From Pseudomonas sp. 8O (lineage in GTDB: Bacteria > Pseudomonadota > Gammaproteobacteria > Pseudomonadales > Pseudomonadaceae), in the NCBI RefSeq assembly GCF_902506495.1, contig NZ_LR733264.1:1477312-1541311 (forward strand): a DNA stretch of 64,000 bases, in the 5' to 3' direction. Position 1 is the first letter of the stretch; every line of letters begins with the position of its first letter. The notes below the pieces were generated by a model. It had not been told where the DNA came from and ran no database searches. It was given only the letters and a program-made list of their open reading frames with translations. Positions 9,052 through 17,670 of the stretch are shown here, in pieces. A program made the position numbers and the translations under genes.

Positions 9052-9996
9052 TCAGGGTTGCTGTGGCAAACCACGCCAGCCGGCCAGACGGCGACGCAGC
9101 CAGGCCTCACTGCTGACCAGGGTGATGCCCGACAGCACTAGCGCTGCGCCGATGATGAAGTTCAGGGTCAACGGCTCGTCCAGCACCAGCACGCCGAAGG
9201 TGACGCCAAACAGCGGGGTCATGAAGGAGAACACCGCCATATTCGAGGCCAGGTAGCGGCGCAGCAGCCAGAACCAGGCCAGGTAGGTGAAGAACGACAC
9301 CACCACGCCCTGCAGCAGGATGCTGGCGATGGCAATCGGGGTCCAGCGCAGTTGGGACAGGTCGACTATCGCCAACGCATAGGTCAGCAGCAGCACGAAC
9401 GCCACCGCCAGTTGATAGAACAACGTCAACCCGGCCGGCGCTTCGGACAATCGCGAACCTCGCACGACGACCGTGGTCGCGCCCCAGGCCATGCCGGCGC
9501 ACAGCCCCAGCGCATCGCCGAGCAGCATGCTGCGATCGATCTGGGCCCAGTTACCGCCCACGCCGAAGGCCATCACCACACCGCCGAAACACAGCGCGAT
9601 ACCCAGCCACTGCAGGCGACGCAAGCGCTCGCTGGGTAACAGCAGATGCAGGCCAAGCGCCGAGAAAATCGGCGCTGTATAAAGGAATACCGCCATGTGC
9701 GAGGCCGTGGTGTAGCGCAGGCCCAGCGCAATAAAAAAGAACTCCAGCGCGAACAATACGCCGGCCAGAATCCCGGCCAGCCAAGTGGAACTGACCCACT
9801 CGCGCCAACCGCGCTGCCACAGCAACAGCAAGCCGACCATTAGCGCGGCAACGCCCGAGCGCAACGCCACCTGCAGCATGGGCGCGATATCGTCCGCCGC
9901 CAGCTTGATCGCCACCTGCTGGCTGCCCCAGATGGCGCACAGCAGCAGCATCAGTTGGAACAGGAAAAAATCGGCGCCCTTGCGTACCGCGGTCAT
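9052..9996 (-). CDS. EamA/DMT family transporter
   Basis: A 314-residue membrane protein with ten hydrophobic segments arranged as two EamA repeats, the second beginning near residue 155. The end of each repeat shows the usual 'VFLYTAPIFSALGLHLLL' and 'FSFMTPLFGVTFGVLVLDEPL' blocks. Such drug/metabolite transporters export amino acids, metabolites or toxic compounds; the substrate is unknown. A good AGGAG site lies before the ATG. The DUF3291 gene follows closely. Confidence 0.88.
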   Translation of the reverse strand: MTAVRKGADFFLFQLMLLLCAIWGSQQVAIKLAADDIAPMLQVALRSGVAALMVGLLLLWQRGWREWVSSTWLAGILAGVLFALEFFFIALGLRYTTASHMAVFLYTAPIFSALGLHLLLPSERLRRLQWLGIALCFGGVVMAFGVGGNWAQIDRSMLLGDALGLCAGMAWGATTVVVRGSRLSEAPAGLTLFYQLAVAFVLLLTYALAIVDLSQLRWTPIAIASILLQGVVVSFFTYLAWFWLLRRYLASNMAVFSFMTPLFGVTFGVLVLDEPLTLNFIIGAALVLSGITLVSSEAWLRRRLAGWRGLPQQP

Positions 9997-10020
9997 TCAG
10001 CAACTCCTGTCATGTGTCAC

Positions 10021-10245
10021 TCACTTTCTCAACGGGTCATCCCAGAACGGCCGTTCGGCCTCCTGCAACACATCGGCCCGGGAGAGGCCCAGATCCTTCA
10101 GTGCAGCATCATCCAACCGCGCCAGTTGCCCACGCTCGCGTGCCAGTTGACGCCAGCGCCGCAGCATACGCCACATACCAGCCAGTGATGGCAGACGTTC
10201 GAAGTGGATGGCCTGAGCCAACGCGTAACCTTTCTGACCTTTCAT
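10021..10245 (-). CDS. DUF1127 small protein
   Basis: A 74-residue basic protein whose last half carries the DUF1127 motif 'LARLDDAALKDLGLSRADV'. Members in other proteobacteria (CcaF1-like) bind RNA or influence phosphate and carbon metabolism; the role here is unknown. A strong AAGGAGG site lies eight bases before the ATG. It is transcribed divergently from the neighbouring LysR regulator, with 97 bases between the starts, so it is a candidate target of that regulator. Confidence 0.85.
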   Translation of the reverse strand: MKGQKGYALAQAIHFERLPSLAGMWRMLRRWRQLARERGQLARLDDAALKDLGLSRADVLQEAERPFWDDPLRK

Positions 10246-10342
10246 CTTTTCGCCCTCCTTGTGGGGTTGGCGTCAGTGTCGGGTCGCGCTTAAGATCAAT
10301 CCAACGAATGTTTCTTATGGAATCCATCTCGAGGATTGATGA

Positions 10343-11197
10343 ATGGCCTTCCACCCCAGTATTGATACCGAATTGCTGCGCAGCTTCGTTGCCATCGCCG
10401 ACACCGGTGGTTTCACCCGCGCCGCAGAAACGGTCAATCGCACCCAGTCAGCCGTTAGCATGCAAATGAAGCGGCTGGAGGAAGACGTGGTACAGCGCCC
10501 GTTGTTCGAGCGCGACGGCCGCCAGGTGCGGCTGACGCCCGAAGGCCAGGTGCTGCTGGGCTACGCGCGGCGCATCCTCAAGCTGCATGGCGAGGTGCTC
10601 AACACCCTGCGCGAACCACACATGGTCGGCGCCGTGCGCATCGGTACACCGGACGACTACGTGATGCGTTTTCTGCCGGAGATTCTCTCGCGCTTTGCCC
10701 AGGCTTATCCGCTGGTGCAGGTGGAGGTGCATTGCGAACCCTCCGGCCAGTTGCTGCTACACCAGGATCTCGACCTGACCATCGTCACCCGCCAGCCCGG
10801 CAAGGAGATTGGCCAACTGCTGCGCCAGGAGCGCTTTGCCTGGGCCGTGGCCCAGGGGTTCGACCCGCATGAACAGAACCCCATGCCGCTGGCCATGTTC
10901 AACGCCGACTGTTTCTGCCGCGAATGGGCCTGCAACGCGCTGGATGCGATGAGTCGTCCCTACCGCATCGCCTACACCAGCCCCAGCCTGTCGGCGATTT
11001 TCGCCGTGGTGCGCGCGGGCCTCGCGGTCACTGCGCAGCTGCAAAGCCTGATCACGCCGGATCTGCGCACGCTCGGCGAAGCCGAAGGCCTCCCGCTGCT
11101 GCCGCTGACCAGCATCGTGCTGTTGCGCAACGAAAGCAGCCAGTCACCGGTTACCGAGTGCCTGGCCGAGCATATCGTCGAAGGTTTTCGCCTATAG
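10343..11197 (+). CDS. LysR family transcriptional regulator
   Basis: A 284-residue LysR-type regulator. The N-terminal helix-turn-helix covers residues 8-65 ('LLRSFVAIADTGGFTRAAETVNRTQSAVSMQMKRLE' type) and is followed by a substrate-binding domain from about residue 90. The effector is unknown. It is divergent from the DUF1127 gene and convergent with the TSUP gene, whose stop it overlaps by six bases. By family habit it may control the divergent gene. Confidence 0.9.
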   Translation: MAFHPSIDTELLRSFVAIADTGGFTRAAETVNRTQSAVSMQMKRLEEDVVQRPLFERDGRQVRLTPEGQVLLGYARRILKLHGEVLNTLREPHMVGAVRIGTPDDYVMRFLPEILSRFAQAYPLVQVEVHCEPSGQLLLHQDLDLTIVTRQPGKEIGQLLRQERFAWAVAQGFDPHEQNPMPLAMFNADCFCREWACNALDAMSRPYRIAYTSPSLSAIFAVVRAGLAVTAQLQSLITPDLRTLGEAEGLPLLPLTSIVLLRNESSQSPVTECLAEHIVEGFRL

Positions 11198-11959
11198 GCG
11201 GCCACCCGACTCCAGCGCGAGCAGCAGCGCACAGAGCAGCAGGAAGCCGCAGAACAGACTGCGCAGCAGACGCTCCGGCAGCGAATGCGCCAGGCGCACC
11301 CCCCAACTGATGCTGAGCAGGCCACCGATGGCCAGCGGCACACCCATCCACCAGTTGACGTGATCATGCAGCGCGTAAGTGAACAGCGTCACCCCGGTAC
11401 TGGGCAGCGCCAGCGACAACGACAATCCCTGCGCCACCACCTGGGTGGTGCCGAACACACTGGTCAGCACCGGCGTCGCCACCACCGCGCCGCCCACGCC
11501 AAACAGCCCGCCCATCGCACCGGACACCCCGCCCAGCACGCCAAACCAACCCCAGTGATGACGCAGCTCGCCGCTGGCCGGCGTCTGAGCCATCAGCATG
11601 CGCAGCAGGTTGTAGGCCGCCAGGGCCAGCAGAAAACCGACGAAGGCCCAGCGCATGGTGCGCGAATCCACCTCCACCGCATACAGCGAGGCCAGCCAGG
11701 CGCAGAAGAAGCTGGTAACGCCGAGCAGCAGGGCATAGCGCAGATCGATGCGATTGCGTTGATGGTAACGCCAGATCGCCAGCATCACGTTCGGCACCAC
11801 CATGACCAGTGCAGTCCCCTGAGCGAGCTGCTGATCCAGCCCAAAGACAATGCCCAGCACCGGAATGGCGATCAGCCCACCACCGATGCCGAACAAGCCG
11901 CCCAATGTTCCCAGACCCAGGCCCAGCAACAGATTCAGCAACAGGTCGAACAGATTCAT
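11192..11959 (-). CDS. TSUP (TauE/SafE) family membrane permease
   Basis: A 255-residue membrane protein with about eight helices and two glycine-rich TSUP repeats, 'GTLGGLFGIGGGLIAIPVL' near residue 20 and 'GAMGGLFGVGGAVVATPVL' near 145. It is the more classical TSUP layout than the paralogue at 2039-2779. An upstream in-frame ATG exists at 11983, but the ATG at 11959 has a GGAGG site four bases before it. It is divergent from the next LysR regulator, which is the obvious candidate controller. Substrate unknown; sulfite or an organic sulfonate derivative is a family guess. Confidence 0.85.
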   Translation of the reverse strand: MNLFDLLLNLLLGLGLGTLGGLFGIGGGLIAIPVLGIVFGLDQQLAQGTALVMVVPNVMLAIWRYHQRNRIDLRYALLLGVTSFFCAWLASLYAVEVDSRTMRWAFVGFLLALAAYNLLRMLMAQTPASGELRHHWGWFGVLGGVSGAMGGLFGVGGAVVATPVLTSVFGTTQVVAQGLSLSLALPSTGVTLFTYALHDHVNWWMGVPLAIGGLLSISWGVRLAHSLPERLLRSLFCGFLLLCALLLALESGGRL

Positions 11960-12059
11960 GACACCTCCATACAGTGGGCGCATGTTAATCAGTCGCGGCT
12001 AGCGCGGAAACGCACAGCAACGCACAATGGCTTTGCTTACCCCGCACAAGCAGGCTGCC

Positions 12060-13022
12060 ATGAACCCCGATGCACTGACCGACCAACTGGAACTCTTTCT
12101 CGACGTACTGGAAACCGGCAGCTTCTCCGCTGCGGCCAGGCGCCATCCGCTCACGCCTTCGGCAGTGGCACGGCGCATCGACGCCCTGGAGCGCGCCATG
12201 GGCAGCAGCCTGTTCAACCGCACGACCCACGCGGTGCGCGTTACTCCGGCCGGTCTGGCGTTCGCCGAGCGCGCCAGGCGCATCCTCGCCGAGCTGCACC
12301 TGGCGCGCGCCGAAGCGGTCTCACTGAGCAGCGCACCCGAAGGCCTGATCCGTATCGACGCCCCCTCGCCTTTCGGCAGGCGCCACCTGGCCCCGGCGAT
12401 TGCAGAGTTCCTGCGCGCCAATCCTGGCCTGGACGTACAACTGCGCCTGATCGACAGCTTCATCGACCTGCAGGGCGAGCACCTGGGCGAGGTGGATATC
12501 GTCGTGCGTATCGGCCCGCTGCCGGATAGTCGCCTGGTGGCCACGCCCCTGGCCTCCATGACTCGCATCGTCTGCGCCAGCCCGGACTACCTGCGCCGAC
12601 GCGGCATCCCACGCAGCCCGCTGGAGCTGGAACAGCACGACGGCCTCGACTGGGACAGCCTGGCGCCACCCTACGCCTGGCGCTTCGAAGTCGATGGCAA
12701 GCTGCAGCTGTGCAAGCCCAAGCGCCTGCGGCAGACCAGCAACAACGCCGAAACCCTGCTGTTCAGCGCCCTCGCCGGCCTTGGCATCGCCCACCTGCCC
12801 ACCTGGATGAGCAGCGAGCACCTGCAACGCGGCGAGCTGATCCCACTGTTCTGCGAACAGGGCCTGCCCGCCGTCGAGCCAGTGAGCATCTACGCCCTGC
12901 GTCTGGAGCGCGAAGCCAGCCCGCGCACACGCTTGCTGCTGAGTTTCCTGAAGCAGCGTTTCGGCTTTCCGCCGCCCTGGGACCTGGCACTGCAAACCAG
13001 CCTGGCCATCCCACAGCAGTAA
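12060..13022 (+). CDS. LysR family transcriptional regulator
   Basis: A 320-residue LysR regulator with the winged helix at residues 7-65 ('LFLDVLETGSFSAAARRH' type) and a periplasmic-binding-like effector domain afterwards. The form resembles the CrgA/DsdC-like subgroup in which many regulators control a divergent gene. The start is uncertain: an in-frame ATG at 12027 would add 11 residues, but the one at 12060 follows an AGCAGG stretch. It is divergent from the TSUP permease at 11959, so regulation of that permease is likely but inferred. Confidence 0.85.
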   Translation: MNPDALTDQLELFLDVLETGSFSAAARRHPLTPSAVARRIDALERAMGSSLFNRTTHAVRVTPAGLAFAERARRILAELHLARAEAVSLSSAPEGLIRIDAPSPFGRRHLAPAIAEFLRANPGLDVQLRLIDSFIDLQGEHLGEVDIVVRIGPLPDSRLVATPLASMTRIVCASPDYLRRRGIPRSPLELEQHDGLDWDSLAPPYAWRFEVDGKLQLCKPKRLRQTSNNAETLLFSALAGLGIAHLPTWMSSEHLQRGELIPLFCEQGLPAVEPVSIYALRLEREASPRTRLLLSFLKQRFGFPPPWDLALQTSLAIPQQ

Positions 13023-13038
13023 GATCATGACCCTAGGG

Positions 13039-13059
13039 TGCTGCGCCACGCGCAGCACG
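13039..13059 (+). terminator. hairpin after the LysR gene
   Basis: A 9-base perfect stem (13039-13047 and 13051-13059) with a three-base loop 16 bases after the LysR stop. There is no T-run; it resembles the REP-like hairpins elsewhere in the window (see 47300). Confidence 0.4.
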
Positions 13060-13080
13060 ATAACCGCCGCGTGACGGCCA

Positions 13081-13108
13081 AAAAAAACCCGGCGCCTAGG
13101 CCGGGTTT
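13081..13108 (-). terminator. intrinsic terminator of efp
   Basis: On the minus strand a 9-base stem (13100-13108 with 13085-13093) is followed by a run of T (13081-13087 are A on the + strand). It sits 17 bases after the efp stop. Confidence 0.8.
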
Positions 13109-13124
13109 CTCGTGCAGCTCAAGC

Positions 13125-13697
13125 TCAGGCTGGCGCCTGGGTGCGGCCCTTATAGGAACCGTCACGGGTATCGATCTCGATCCAGTCGTCGATGTCGACG
13201 AACTCGGCAACCTTGATCTCGGTACCGTTGCGCAGCTTGGCAGGCTTCATCACCTTGCCGGAGGTGTCGCCACGAGCAGCGTTCTCGGTGTAGACAACCT
13301 GACGCACGATGGTGGTCGGCAGGTCAACGGAGATCACCTTGCCTTCGAAGAACACGGCTTCGCAGACGTCGGTCATGCCTTCTTCGATGAACGGCAGAAC
13401 GCTTTCCAGATCTTCGGCACGCAGCTCATAGGAGTTGTACTCCGGGTCCATGAACACGTAGTCCTCACCGCTGATGTAGGACAGGTTCACTTCCTTGCGC
13501 TCGAGAATCACCGGCTCCATCTTGTCGTCGGCTTTGTAGACGGTCTCGGTCTTGGAACCGTTGAGCAGGTTCTTCAGCTTCATCTTGACGATGGCGCTGT
13601 TACGACCGGACTTGGTGAACTCGGCCTTCTGGATCAGCCACGGCTGGCCATCGATCAGGGCCACGCTGTTGACTCTCATTTCTTGTGCAGTTTTCAT
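13125..13697 (-). CDS. efp: elongation factor P
   Basis: A 190-residue EF-P of full length with three beta-barrel domains. It rescues ribosomes stalled at polyproline by binding next to the P-site tRNA. The domain I loop reads TKSGRNS, putting arginine at position 32 instead of lysine. That is the form modified by EarP with rhamnose, not by the EpmABC lysylation pathway. The modification gene lies immediately upstream (13732-14874, same strand), separated by 34 bases, so the pair is probably one unit. A terminator follows the stop. Confidence 0.98.
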
Positions 13698-13731
13698 GCG
13701 GATATCCGAAATATGCGGGAGGTACAGAAAT

Positions 13732-14874
13732 CTAGGCCGCGTATGATAGCCAATTTAGGTAAAACTGTTCCAGCGCCGTGGCAAGATCTGCCCTGGCAGC
13801 CTGCTGATCGCACCATTGCTCGGCATGTCGCTGCAGTAGTGGCCAAGCCTTGAGAAGCGCAGCCCAGGCCGTTTCCATCCCTTCACCGCTATTCCATGCC
13901 CGCCAGAATTCAGCCTGAACGGCAGCGATTTCAGGCATCAGATCGGCGTTATGAATCGCCAGAAACGCCTCGAGCTTGTCCCAGTGCGCCCGCTCCTCCT
14001 GCGGGTAGATGTGCCAGAGCAACGGTCGCCCCGCCCATTGCGCCCGGACGAAGGAATCCTCACCACGCACCGCATTGAAGTCGCAACACCACAGCAGGCG
14101 ATCGTAGTCATCCTGGGCAACGAAGGGCAGCACATAGATCAGCAGATTACCGCGCAGGCCGTGATCACCCGGCGCCAGTAGCTCCCCGCCAAGCCAGACC
14201 TGCAGGTCAGCGAGAATCTTGCCCTGCGGCACCAGCAGTTGCGTCGGCTGCGGATCGGCTGCCAGTGCATCCAGCCATCCCGCCAGACCTGCGTTCTCGT
14301 AGGCGAACAGCGATATCAGCCGCGCCCCCGCTTCATGTGCCACGCCGAGTGACTGCAGGAAAGCCTGCTGCGCCTGCGCATCAGCCTGAAAGGTCCGCCG
14401 CCGCGCCAGCAGATCGGCCTCGCGCAGCAAACCACCCGTGCCCTCCACGAATCCAGGGAAGAAAAAGAACTTCTGCAAACCTCCAGGCTGCGGCGATGGC
14501 AGGCCATGACAACCAGCGACCCAATCCTCGGCACTGAGGTATTCCAGGTTCAGCCACAAACGGCGAGTACCGCTGGCTGCCATCGCTGCAACATAGGAAG
14601 GCGGCAACTGACAGGCGAAGGCCTCGATCACCACCTCGGCTGGTTCTACCAGGGGGAACGGCTCCGCCCACCGGCGTACCTCGACACCGCTCCAGCGTTG
14701 GCATTCGGCATCGACACTGGCTTCCGGGCACAAGCGTACGAAGGCACCCAGCTCGTCGACCCACAGGCGCACCGCATGCCCCTGCCGGGCCGCCAACTGT
14801 CGGGCCAGCCGCCAGGTCACGCCGATATCACCGTAGTTGTCCACCACGCTGCAGAAGATGTCCCACCTGGCCAC
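13732..14874 (-). CDS. earP: EF-P arginine rhamnosyltransferase EarP
   Basis: A 380-residue inverting glycosyltransferase (GT-B fold, formerly DUF2331) that transfers rhamnose from dTDP-rhamnose to Arg32 of EF-P. The N-terminal [15 protein letters not shown] carries the two conserved aspartates of the catalytic pocket, and the C-terminal half has the '[34 protein letters not shown]' nucleotide-binding segment including the conserved acidic residue. The open frame extends to 14919, but the GTG at 14874 is preferred: it gives the family N-terminus MARWDIF and has a GAAGGGG site upstream. It precedes its substrate gene efp. Confidence 0.95.
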
Positions 14875-14920
14875 ACTGCGCCCCTTCAGAAAATGATCGC
14901 CATTGTAACCAGCGAGCAAG

Positions 14921-14942
14921 AAAAAGCCCGCCAGAGGCGGGC
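14921..14942 (-). terminator. intrinsic terminator for the small gene at 14983
   Basis: A 7-base GC stem (14936-14942 with 14926-14932), a three-base loop and a following T-run on the minus strand (14921-14925 are A on +). It lies between the small upstream gene and earP, so these are probably separate transcripts. Confidence 0.75.
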
Positions 14943-14982
14943 CAAGGGGAGCGCTGGAGCGAGCGCGGGGTAAAACAGTGAA

Positions 14983-15189
14983 TCAGGCCAGCAGCGAGTC
15001 GCCCTCACGACGAATGGCACTGCTGAGTATCCAGACCGCCTGGCAAGCCAGCGCAGCCTCACGAGAAGCGAAGGGACCGGCTTTGGGCTGGCCGTCTACC
15101 ATCACCAGCCAGCAAGCCATATGTCCGTCGGACCTGAGCTCAGCCGGTACGGCACTACCCACCAGGGAAACCACATCGATACGGGACAT
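14983..15189 (-). CDS. conserved small hypothetical protein
   Basis: A 68-residue soluble protein that I do not recognise by function. It has a 'VPAELRSDGHMACWLVMVDGQPKAGPFASREAALACQAV' layout: a beta hairpin ending in a 'GPF.SREAA' segment, like small proteins that pair a two-strand sheet with a helix (DUF2188-like). The ATG at 15189 is five bases after GGAGG; an ATG directly before it is also possible. A terminator follows the gene, and codon use is like the core. Confidence 0.6.
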   Translation of the reverse strand: MSRIDVVSLVGSAVPAELRSDGHMACWLVMVDGQPKAGPFASREAALACQAVWILSSAIRREGDSLLA

Positions 15190-15533
15190 CATGACCTCCA
15201 ATCCAACTCAAGCTCTGTTGGGCTCAACATTAGGCCGATGCCTCGCCGGACAGAAATCAGTGCTCTCGATAGTGACCATGGATATTGCCAATGGCAGAAG
15301 CACAGGCGCCGGCACAGACTGCGCCCCTGCGCCTGGCAGGCAAGAGTGGCTACGAAAGGAAAGAAGCCCTCAAGCCCGTAAAGCCTTGAGGGCCCAGAAA
15401 TACATCCAGATACTCGTCATTGCGACGAGGGCAGGAACTTGGAAAACAGCACGTCTCGAAAACTCCGGTCTCGCAGCTATTCGATCAAGTCCGAGAGTCG
15501 TCTCCGATTCACTGCAACGGAACTGTCAGCATG
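15190..15533. other. intergenic stretch without a recognised gene
   Basis: No frame here has a convincing start with homologous features. The only structure seen is an inverted repeat at 15367-15391 (CCCTCAAG/CTTGAGGG around a nine-base loop), which would form a stable hairpin. The stretch marks the move from core sequence into the accessory hipBA region. Confidence 0.5.
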
Positions 15534-16726
15534 CTAGCCAAAGGAATTCATGAACGGCTCAGCGCAATGTCTGATTGCCGCGACCACATGCGGCGCTTGC
15601 TCGGCCAGTTCACCTGAGCGCGCCATTACCTGCTCCAGCGCGCTCAGCTGTCCACGGATTATTTCTTCTGGCCGCACCACATCACAGATTTGCGCGAAGT
15701 CCAACAGCCCTTGACGCGACGCGAAGAGCGATTTGTTGCCCACAAGGTCCAGCGCCAGTACATCCCCTGGAATATAGGCGGTGGTGTTGACGATGTCGTA
15801 CGCCGGGGCGAGCCGTGCATCGCGGCGAGTGGGGTCGGAATACAGCAGCCCGAAGTTTTTCAGATGGGCGTCGCCGTTACCGACTATGCAGCTCAAGGTT
15901 ACGATCGCGAATAGCTGCGCCAGTGAACTCTGCATATGCTCGGGTGGGCAGAACAGACGGATAGCCTTGGCGATGGCGGAATAGCTCTTACTGTACTTTT
16001 GCTCTGCAGCCAGCCCCATCAATGCCGCCATGTCCTCAAACCCGATGGGGTCGAGCTGCTGATCCCGATCGAAGCGGCGCATGACAAACAGCTTGCGGTT
16101 GTCGGAGAGGTAGAACTCCGGCACAGCGATGCCCACCTCCCTCGCCACTGACATGCAAAGGAACTCGTTGATCGCCAGCCCCGGAAACTCATCCCGACCG
16201 CTCTTGATGATCAGGTCAGAGGTTTTCGAGGTGAAGCGCTGTGGCGTGGAATCCTGATGCTCTGGAACCAGCACCTTAGGCTGCACACCTGATATACCTG
16301 CACGCAGTAGCGATCCACCAGGCCGGCAAAAATATCTTCTGCGCCGTCCCAGGCAAGGATTTCCTCCAGCTTTTCTCCAGGGAACTGCTGGCGCGCCAGC
16401 AACTCATCGACTTGTGGCGAGCTGACTGCCACCCGTCCGATGGGCGAACTGCTACCAGATAGAGCCAGCAACAACATCGGGTCAACGTTCGCCACCTTGG
16501 CCAGGCGGTTACGCAACTGTTCCAGGACGTAGCCTTCCGGCAGGTTCATCTGGAAGATTGGGTGCAACTCGCGATGGCGGTATTCGTCGAAGCGCACCGG
16601 CATCAGCAAACTGATCGCGGCCTTTGCCTCGACATCTTCGTGGTAGCGGAAGAGGTAGTCTCCGGCACTGGCATGGATCTTCCCACTGTCGCCCTCTGGC
16701 GTTGCAACTTGCAGCACGGCCGTCAT
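15534..16726 (-). pseudogene. hipA: hipA, serine/threonine kinase toxin, split by a frameshift
   Basis: The N-terminal HipA domain is read from 16726 (MTAVLQVATPEGD) up to DRY near residue 138; that frame then becomes unrelated sequence and stops at 16211. The rest of HipA continues in another frame from GISGVQPKV (about 16300) to 15534 and keeps the kinase core GNGDAHLKN and the APAYDI metal-binding segment. Restoring one C in TAC(C)TG at about 16306 joins the halves, so a single-base deletion is the simplest cause. HipA phosphorylates glutamyl-tRNA synthetase in E. coli. A GTG at 16286 could start a separate kinase half. It overlaps hipB (TGATG). Confidence 0.8.
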
Positions 16727-16977
16727 CAGTCGAATACTCCATGGATTTCGTCCAGCGTGGGCATGGCTGCCGGCACCACGTTGAGCTCACAGTCGAGGGC
16801 TGCCAACACCCGCGCGTAGGCAACCATTCCCACCGAGAGATCGCCCTTCTCGATGGCAATGACCTTCTGACGGGTGATACTGGCCAGGGAAGCGAGCGCA
16901 GCCTGAGTCAGCCCACGATTCAGACGGCGCTGCCGAAGCTGCTCACCAAGTCGCAGCGTGATGAGGGAATAGTCCAT
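16726..16977 (-). CDS. hipB: HipB-like helix-turn-helix antitoxin
   Basis: An 83-residue Xre-family DNA-binding protein; the helix-turn-helix spans about residues 10-62 ('RLNRGLTQAALASLASITRQKVIAIEKG'). It overlaps the start of hipA by one base in the usual antitoxin-toxin order. In HipBA it neutralises the kinase and represses the operon. The frame is open from a TTG at 16995, but the ATG at 16977 is more likely; it has only a weak ribosome site. An inverted repeat in front of the start (16983-17018) is a good operator candidate. Confidence 0.8.
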   Translation of the reverse strand: MDYSLITLRLGEQLRQRRLNRGLTQAALASLASITRQKVIAIEKGDLSVGMVAYARVLAALDCELNVVPAAMPTLDEIHGVFD

Positions 16978-16982
16978 GTTCT

Positions 16983-17018
16983 GTATACGCGACAATTTAT
17001 GTTGTATGTAACGTATAC
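16983..17018. promoter_or_regulatory. candidate HipB operator
   Basis: Two inverted GTATACG/CGTATAC half-sites (16983-16989 and 17012-17018) lie 5 to 40 bases before the hipB start, with AT-rich sequence between them that could hold the promoter. Autorepression through palindromes is known for HipB; this exact site is inferred. Confidence 0.45.
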
Positions 17019-17439
17019 CGAACCAATGGGGAAATCAAAGCGAATGGATGCTTAGCCCACGAATCAATGCCATCCGCCGGATGCAATCACGACTGCATTG
17101 CGTGAGCGTCTGGGATGCCATGGACTTGGCTTATCCGATGCAAAGCGCCCAGGCGACACCCTGTGCATGGACGAATTCAGTCCGCTACTGGACAGGATCA
17201 AGGCTTCGAAAGACAGCCCAGAAAGGCAGCAGAAACAGCCTTTCACCTACGCGATCTACGGGCAAAGTAAGCACCGACACGGCTGAATCGGGTGAAGACT
17301 GGCCCATCAAGCCGACAGCGCCTTGCGAGAGTCCTGGCTCCCTCGAAGTCCAAGTGCACCGTAGAATACGAAAGCATGAGTGATGCAGGCGCAAGCGCCA
17401 GTCCCATTTTTCCTGAACCATACTCTTGGTACGTCCTTC
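17019..17439. other. intergenic stretch with one unrecognised reading frame
   Basis: No gene is recognised. One + frame without a proper ATG (about 17065-17286) has coding-like amino acid content, with an 'LRERLGCHGLGLSDAKRPGD' segment, and ends in TGA. It could be the tail of a lost gene. The rest shows no structure. Confidence 0.35.
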
Positions 17440-17630
17440 CTGCAGGTACGCGTGAAACCCGATGCCATCAAGCGCATCAGCGGCTGGCCGATGGCTGATA
17501 CGAACGGCTGCGGGTGCGAGTAATCCGACAGAGGGCCGGAATACTCATCCGGCTGAGTGGCCTGCGAGGCACAGCCACCCAGCAGCGCGGAAAACGATAG
17601 CCCGGTGACGGTAATACTGGAACGCTTCCT
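17440..17630 (-). pseudogene. remnant of a DUF3313 lipoprotein gene
   Basis: On the minus strand the frame reads SFSALLGGCASQATQPDEY and then SGPLSDYS, which matches the lipobox and N-terminus of DUF3313 lipoproteins ('GC....QP.QYSGFL.DYS'). An AAGGAG ribosome site is present at about 17643, but no start codon follows it: the frame begins AGG AAG CGT where ATG would be expected. After 'GQPLMRLMASGF' the resemblance is lost and the frame soon ends. It appears to be a decayed 5' fragment. Confidence 0.5.
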
Positions 17631-17670
17631 GGTGTGGCTCCTTGTGGGTCAGCGACTTGGTGCTATTTGT

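Noticed and set aside
15367..15391. hairpin CCCTCAAG...CTTGAGGG as a possible att or recombination site
   Set aside because: It is a simple inverted repeat with no second copy seen at the other end of the accessory block and no integrase nearby.
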